Shown: positions 35,355 through 39,170 of the stretch, piece after piece
Layout of the letters: each line of letters begins with the position of its first letter
How positions within the stretch are numbered: position 1 is the first letter of the stretch
Origin: a virus
Virus record (IMG/VR): IMGVR_UViG_3300047310_000200
Coordinates: 1-39,170 of that record
Reading direction: 5' to 3' (one strand)
DNA length: 39,170 nt
The notes under the pieces: generated by a model
Told to the model about the DNA's origin: nothing
The model's input: only the letters and a program-made list of their open reading frames with translations
Databases searched by the model: none
Position numbers and translations under genes: made by a program

Positions 35355-35752
35355 TTGTTATTTCCCCAATCTATTGGAGGTAATCTTATGGGTTTTGGGA
35401 CCATGGGCTGGGGCTCTTCTGGCTTTGGCTCTTCTGGCTTTGGCTCTTTGGGCTCTTTGGGCTTTTCGGGCTTAGGCCATGATGTTTGTTTCGGCTGCGG
35501 CGTCGTTCGCGGCGGTGCAGGTCGTCCTACCGGTCGAATCGCCCGTGTGCTAGGAGGCGCAAACGATGATATTTCATCCAGAAGCTTTTGACCTTTGGAT
35601 GGAGGAGTCATGTGCTGTTGCTTCGGCATCATATCTGGAGTAATTTTTTCTTTATTGGTGACTTGCACAAAGCAGATCGCATACCCAATCATGGCCCCGA
35701 AAGCAAATCCACCTATAGCAAAGACCCCTGCTAAGATTGCAATGTTCATCAT
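35351..35752 (-). CDS. Membrane-anchored proline-rich protein
   Basis: A 133-residue protein. The start at 35752 (MMNIAILAGVFAIGGFAFGA) is in an ATGA overlap; the helix MNIAILAGVFAIGGFAFGAM to about residue 28 spans the membrane. The rest is Pro/Lys/Glu-rich with KPEEPKPEEPQP repeats, a stiff extended TonB-like arm that could cross the periplasm. Possible i-spanin or envelope contact; not proven. Confidence 0.55.
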   Translation of the reverse strand: MMNIAILAGVFAIGGFAFGAMIGYAICFVQVTNKEKITPDMMPKQQHMTPPSKGQKLLDEISSFAPPSTRAIRPVGRPAPPRTTPQPKQTSWPKPEKPKEPKEPKPEEPKPEEPQPMVPKPIRLPPIDWGNNK

Positions 35753-36000
35753 CGCTTGGCCATTCTCATTGTTTCTAGTGATGTGTCTGACCAAGCCCAT
35801 TGATCAATTTCTTTAGCAAGGGTGACCAATGTTTCAAACTGGTCTGTGGTGTCTTCATTGAATAGAGAACGTACAATGTTTCTGTAGTGTCGTGCTCCGG
35901 CAAAGAACACTGATCGTAGAAGTGCTACTGTTTCTGGTGTCATTTCTGGCATTTCAGTCAGTAGCTCTTGCCAGCCGTCCTCGATCGGAGTATCATTCAT
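35749..36000 (-). CDS. Unknown acidic helical protein
   Basis: An 83-residue protein (MNDTPIEDGWQELLTEMPEM, then ARHYRNIVRSLFNEDTTDQF). Helical and acidic. It starts at a TAATG junction with the AbrB-like gene. Not recognised. Confidence 0.5.
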   Translation of the reverse strand: MNDTPIEDGWQELLTEMPEMTPETVALLRSVFFAGARHYRNIVRSLFNEDTTDQFETLVTLAKEIDQWAWSDTSLETMRMAKR

Positions 36001-36212
36001 TATGAACTTTCCACTTCTTTCTTGAGATGCCCTTCTGGAGCGATGTTGTCTAATTTGATGATGTGGAGTGTAAGAAATTTTTCATCAGAACTCCAGAATA
36101 CTGAATCCCCATCATTGAGGTCTAGTTCTCTGACAATGTCTACTGGAATAGTCACTACAAGACTATTCCCACTTTGCCGGATGTTACTATGTCTTGATAA
36201 TGCTTTACTCAT
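36000..36212 (-). CDS. AbrB/MazE-like DNA-binding protein
   Basis: A 70-residue protein. RQSGNSLVVTIPVDIVRELD, then LNDGDSVFWSSDEKFLTLHI is the swapped-hairpin AbrB/SpoVT fold of transcription regulators and antitoxins. No toxin of the MazF or PIN type is next to it; the 35749 gene is too short and lacks motifs, so a regulator is more likely. It heads the leftward operon facing away from the terminase genes. Confidence 0.7.
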   Translation of the reverse strand: MSKALSRHSNIRQSGNSLVVTIPVDIVRELDLNDGDSVFWSSDEKFLTLHIIKLDNIAPEGHLKKEVESS

Positions 36213-36359
36213 GGTCTTCTCACTTATTCCTCAGGTTTGTTGATGTAACGTTGGTGATTAATTTTTTACTTGTCAACTGCTCCGGGTTGTGGTAAGTCGG
36301 AATTCCTAACGGACGCAGTGCTCTTTGCAGTGATGCTTTGTGCCACGTCGCGTTAGCGG

Positions 36360-36392
36360 ACTCCTTTAAAAGCTGTCGCTTTTCAAAGGAGT
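36360..36392 (+). promoter_or_regulatory. Hairpin that hides the ribosome site of the small terminase gene
   Basis: ACTCCTTTAAAAGC (36360-36373) pairs with GCTTTT-C-AAAGGAGT (36378-36392), 14 bp with one bulge and a TGTC loop. The AAAGGAG ribosome site of the 36404 ATG is entirely inside the 3' arm, so translation would need the stem opened. The 36213-36359 stretch before it has no gene. Confidence 0.65.
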
Positions 36393-36403
36393 GATTTTGT
36401 ATT

Positions 36404-36715
36404 ATGTCAAAATCCAATGAGCCTGATATCACCTTCCCGGAATCAGCCCACGAATATAACGATCCGGACCTTTCTCCCAAAGAGTTTCTGCTGGCCATTA
36501 TGCGTGACCAGCGGTTGCCTGTCCCTACGCGCATGGAAGCAGCAGCCAAAGTCGCTGTGTATGAGCATCCCCGGTTAGCGCAGACGAACCAAGACATTTC
36601 TGGTGGTCTTAGAATCGTTATCGAAGGTGGATTGCCTGCTCTTCCCGGAACTGACATTATCATGCCGAATCTTAACCGGGAACCACTGGCTAAGAAATCG
36701 AATGGGTCAGGGTAA
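36404..36715 (+). CDS. terS: Terminase small subunit
   Basis: A 103-residue protein. PDLSPKEFLLAIMRDQRLPV, then PTRMEAAAKVAVYEHPRL is the conserved helical region of a phage small-terminase family (L.P.EFLL.VM.D..LP..RM.AA....Y.HPRL), followed by a beta GGLRIVIEGG. It would choose viral DNA for packaging and hand it to TerL. The position just before terL supports the call. Confidence 0.75.
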   Translation: MSKSNEPDITFPESAHEYNDPDLSPKEFLLAIMRDQRLPVPTRMEAAAKVAVYEHPRLAQTNQDISGGLRIVIEGGLPALPGTDIIMPNLNREPLAKKSNGSG

Positions 36716-36727
36716 GTTTCTGTGTAC

Positions 36728-36745
36728 ATTGTGGTATAGTACCAC
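36728..36745 (+). promoter_or_regulatory. Possible extended -10 promoter before terL
   Basis: TGG then TATAGT (36735-36740) within the near-palindrome GTGGTA-TAG-TACCAC; a TGTACA lies just upstream (36723-36728). The -35 is poor. Confidence 0.35.
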
Positions 36746-36824
36746 GTGAAGTTTAAAAATGCAAACATCACATAGTATTCATGTATCCGCGCCTGTTGGG
36801 TCCTCCCTGTGCATGGTGCGGCTA

Positions 36825-36868
36825 GGGGAGTCGGTCGGCTGTGGCAGCAATCTCACAACCGACTCCCC
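36825..36868 (+). ncRNA. Large hairpin between terS and terL
   Basis: GGGGAGTCGGT (36825-36835) and ACCGACTCCCC (36858-36868) form an 11-bp perfect stem, with TGTG/CACA inside. No T run follows. It lies 20 bases before the terL ATG, which has no clear ribosome site. It may be a regulatory leader or a packaging-site structure. The 36716-36887 gap has no gene. Confidence 0.5.
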
Positions 36869-36887
36869 GTCCATTTGGGTTTAGTCT

Positions 36888-38180
36888 ATGAACGTACATG
36901 TTGAGTCTTCTATACGAACTATTGGTCTACCAAGATTTCATCCTGGACAAGTTAACGCTTTTAATATTCCAGCTAGATTTAAAGCTTTGCGTTGTGGACG
37001 ACGTTGGGGTAAGACAGCATTTTTGAAGACCATCGCTTGCGATTTTGCAATGAGAGGTGCTCTGGTCGGTTGGTTCGTACCAAACTATCGGTATGCGAGT
37101 GAATCATATACTGAAATCGAATTAATTCTTGATACTTCAATTGTTTCTAGTTCACGTAACTTAGGAATCATTAATACAAACACTCAAGGTCGAATTGAAA
37201 TTTGGACTTTGGAAGATGAAAAGGCTGGTCGATCGCGACGTTATCATCTTGTTATTATTGATGAGGCTGCATTCACCAAGCCAAATATGACTGCAATTTG
37301 GGAAAAGGCAATTCGACCTACGTTACTGGATTATAGAGGAGCAGCTATTGTTGCTAGTAACACAAATGGAATCAATGAAGAAAATTTCTTTTGGCGGATA
37401 TGTAGTCTGCCCGAGTATGGTTTCAAAGAGTATCATGCACCTTCCCATTCTAACCCTTTCCTACCCGCAGATGAACTGGCTCGACTCGAGACAGATAATC
37501 ATCCACTCGTATATGCCCAAGAGTATTTAGCTGAGTTCGTTGACTGGTCAGGTACATCATTCTTTTCCCTGGCCAATTTGCTGACAGAAAATAGACCTGA
37601 ATCATTTCCTAAGCGATGTCTGTATGTCTTTGCGACTATGGACACGGCTGTCAAAACAGGTAAAGAAAACGATGGCACTGGAGTTATCTATTGGGCCTAT
37701 GAAAAACTTGGTGAAGAGCATTGGTTAAAGATTGTTGATTATGAATATATGCAGATTGAAGGCTCAATGCTTGAAATGTGGCTCCCGGTTGTGTATCGTA
37801 ATTTGGAGGAGTATGTTGTTAAATGTGGAGCCAGACTTGGGTCCAGGGGGTGCTTTATCGAAGACAAGGCCAGTGGTTCTATTCTTATACAACAGGCCAG
37901 ACGACGAATGTTGCAAGTTGGCGAACTTCCCCACAAGCTTACTCAGCTCGGGAAAAGCGAAAGAGCGATAAACGTCAGTGGCTACGTTTTCAGAGGACAA
38001 GTAAAAATCCTCGAGACAGCGTACGATCGTGTAATGACGTACAAGCAAGTCACCAAGAACCATTTACTTGGTCAAGTCCTCGCCTTCCGTGTTGGCGATG
38101 TTGAAGACCGAGCAGATGATCTACTAGATGCTTTTACCTATGGTGTCGCCATTAGCTTGGGTAATTGGGAGGGTTTTTAG
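36888..38180 (+). CDS. terL: Terminase large subunit
   Basis: A 430-residue packaging motor and nuclease. ATPase: Walker A CGRRWGKT (36-43) and Walker B LVIIDEAA (121-128), coupling motif near SNT (157-159). Nuclease: D252 in ATMDTAVKTGKENDGTG, E325-D326 in CFIEDKASGS and the C-terminal ADDLLDAF acid pair. It moves DNA into the prohead and cuts it. The start lacks a strong ribosome site and is placed at MNVHVESS. Confidence 0.95.
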   Translation: MNVHVESSIRTIGLPRFHPGQVNAFNIPARFKALRCGRRWGKTAFLKTIACDFAMRGALVGWFVPNYRYASESYTEIELILDTSIVSSSRNLGIINTNTQGRIEIWTLEDEKAGRSRRYHLVIIDEAAFTKPNMTAIWEKAIRPTLLDYRGAAIVASNTNGINEENFFWRICSLPEYGFKEYHAPSHSNPFLPADELARLETDNHPLVYAQEYLAEFVDWSGTSFFSLANLLTENRPESFPKRCLYVFATMDTAVKTGKENDGTGVIYWAYEKLGEEHWLKIVDYEYMQIEGSMLEMWLPVVYRNLEEYVVKCGARLGSRGCFIEDKASGSILIQQARRRMLQVGELPHKLTQLGKSERAINVSGYVFRGQVKILETAYDRVMTYKQVTKNHLLGQVLAFRVGDVEDRADDLLDAFTYGVAISLGNWEGF

Positions 38181-38272
38181 TGGTTATTACAGATGTTGAT
38201 GTTGGTTTTTATGATGTATTGGTTCGTGACACTGGAGGCGAAAGTATAAGTCTTCAGTTTCAATTCAAGTGA
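38180..38272 (+). CDS. Tiny acidic protein after terL
   Basis: A 30-residue frame with GTG start sharing the last G of the terL TAG; GGGAGGG lies six bases upstream. MVITDVDVGFYDVLVRDTGG then ESISLQFQFK. Not recognised; the good site and filling of the gap argue for a real gene. Confidence 0.45.
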   Translation: MVITDVDVGFYDVLVRDTGGESISLQFQFK

Positions 38273-38288
38273 GCAATGAGGTCATTAA

Positions 38289-38621
38289 ATGGCAGTTTAT
38301 GCTGTGGACTCTACAAAGGCTGGCACGTCGCTTGTGGCAGCTACTGGAACAATAAGCGGGATCACGGCGGCGGCTGCACCAGTGATCACAGACAAGGATA
38401 CGCAGATTTGTTTAACGGATGGACCTGGAGGTCCTATCTTATACGCTGCGACTCTATTGGGTCTGGTGTTTCTGTTTGAACCAAGACCGGGGGTTGCTCT
38501 TACTCCCGGTACAACTGCTCCAGTTTTTCCAAGATCACTTGGTATATCAAAATCATATAAGAATGGTGTCTATGTTCAAAGTTGCCCGACAGGAATTTCA
38601 CTCTCAGTAACAGCAGCATAG
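38289..38621 (+). CDS. Probable virion protein, unknown
   Basis: A 110-residue protein rich in Ala, Thr and Gly (MAVYAVDSTKAGTSLVAATG) with a hydrophobic ILYAATLLGLVFLFEPRPG. It is in the structural region after terL. It may be a head decoration or connector-related protein; no family is recognised. GAGGTCATTAA precedes the ATG. Confidence 0.5.
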   Translation: MAVYAVDSTKAGTSLVAATGTISGITAAAAPVITDKDTQICLTDGPGGPILYAATLLGLVFLFEPRPGVALTPGTTAPVFPRSLGISKSYKNGVYVQSCPTGISLSVTAA

Positions 38622-38710
38622 AAAGAACTACTGTTCCTTATAATGTAGCGAATGGGATTATAGTAGAGCCTCCTCTTACAACGAGTGAAGATGCACAGCC
38701 GGCGAAATAA
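38582..38710 (+). CDS. Doubtful small frame with TTG start
   Basis: A 42-residue open frame (MPDRNFTLSNSSIERTTVPY and on, ending TSEDAQPAK) overlaps the end of the previous gene and closes just at the ribosome site of the next. It has no ATG and no ribosome site. It could be a real small gene or the displaced end of the 38289 gene after a frame change. Confidence 0.25.
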   Translation: MPDRNFTLSNSSIERTTVPYNVANGIIVEPPLTTSEDAQPAK

Positions 38711-38722
38711 GGAGTCTTACTA

Positions 38723-39106
38723 ATGGCCTTTCAATATGGGACGACGTTACGGAACAATCAAGTTTCGCAGCTTCAATCCACAATCGGTGCCAGTGGCGTT
38801 TTAAAGATATTCAGTGGAGCAGAACCTGCGAATTGCGCTGCTGCTGATCCTTCGGGATTGCTGTGTACTATTACACTCCCGGCAACTTTTCTGACTAGTT
38901 CTGGTGGTGTTACCACGATTGCTGGATCATGGACCGCGAATGCAAGTGCTACTGGAACTGGAGCATGTTTCCGTATGTATGATGGTTCTGCGGTGTGTCA
39001 TATTCAAGGAAATGTCACGACTGATTTGGTGCTGAATAACACCAGTATTGTGTCTAGTCAAACAGTGACGGTTACTTCGTTTACTGTCACTGCTGGGAAT
39101 GCTTAA
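38723..39106 (+). CDS. Virion-associated protein
   Basis: A 127-residue beta-rich protein: TTLRNNQVSQLQSTIGASGV, LKIFSGAEPANC, then SATGTGACFRMYDGSAVCHI, QGNV and TSFTVTAGNA. The LRN..., L.I.SG..PA, FR.YD..., QG.V, ...F.VTAGNA series recurs in phage structural genes near terminase, function unknown. AAATAAGGAG precedes the ATG by 12 bases. Confidence 0.6.
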   Translation: MAFQYGTTLRNNQVSQLQSTIGASGVLKIFSGAEPANCAAADPSGLLCTITLPATFLTSSGGVTTIAGSWTANASATGTGACFRMYDGSAVCHIQGNVTTDLVLNNTSIVSSQTVTVTSFTVTAGNA

Positions 39107-39136
39107 TATTTTACAGAGCTGATTCTTGGTTGGTAG

Positions 39137-39170
39137 ATGGTTGCTGTAGGAAATATAGGAGCAATAGCTA
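39137..39170 (+). CDS. Start of a gene cut by the window edge
   Basis: An ATG at 39137 opens MVAVGNIGAIA and is open to the last base. Ribosome site is weak (TTGGTTGGTAG). Too short to identify; likely the next virion gene. Confidence 0.35.
   Translation, partial: MVAVGNIGAIA

Noticed and set aside
36000-36212. Toxin-antitoxin pair based on the AbrB/MazE-like protein
   Set aside because: Neither neighbour has MazF, PIN or other toxin motifs.
36220-36771. A 183-residue leftward frame
   Set aside because: Antisense to terS and its control hairpin, with no protein-like motifs.
1-39170. Prophage with integrase and attachment site
   Set aside because: No integrase, excisionase, host gene or attachment-like repeat was found; nothing in the window shows lysogeny.

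Overview
The window is part of the genome of a tailed double-stranded DNA phage (Caudoviricetes). It has a small and a large terminase subunit, a family A phage DNA polymerase, a UvrD-like helicase, an AEP-type primase, a superinfection-immunity protein, and dozens of small, tightly packed genes that mostly overlap by ATGA or TAATG. No integrase, excisionase, CI-like repressor, phage RNA polymerase or recognisable tRNA was seen. Promoters look like host sigma-70 type (TTGCAA/T, 17 or 18 bp, TATTAT/TACAAT). Many small zinc-binding families resemble ones I associate with phages of Alphaproteobacteria; this host guess rests on memory only.

Layout. (1) 1-18073, minus strand: DNA metabolism. From high to low coordinates this holds HTH and unknown early genes, an SSB-like protein (11796-12581), a UvrD-like helicase, a DNA base hypermodification block (6552-10064: HD nucleotidase, thymidylate-synthase-family enzyme, TAGT-like glycosyltransferase, 5-hmdU-kinase-helical/aGPT-PPlase-like protein), DNA polymerase, nucleases, ExoX and an HNH endonuclease cut by the window edge. 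(2) 18101-18176: divergent promoters. (3) 18202-25872, plus strand: about 30 very small genes in short operons. Five are headed by the same promoter plus leader-hairpin cassette. Zinc ribbons, secreted peptides and an Imm protein are here. (4) 26015-28294, plus: primase split by a frameshift, then a NusG-like factor. (5) 28295-28791: convergent intergenic region packed with TGTACA repeats. (6) 28792-30850 minus and 30851-31802 mostly non-coding, with more repeats. (7) 31803-36212, minus: a second run of small translationally coupled genes. (8) 36404-39170, plus: packaging and first virion genes.

How it may work together. Left-arm enzymes would copy the genome and probably make and decorate a modified pyrimidine. 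The right-facing small genes look like early host-takeover and exclusion functions under coordinated sigma-70 promoters. The NusG-like protein could act on phage transcripts. The most notable non-coding content is a pair of homologous RNAs with a predicted pseudoknot and a compensatory base-pair change (11643-11795 and 31605-31770), and two repeat arrays sharing TGTACA that could be origins or operators. All functions are read from sequence motifs; no searches could be run.
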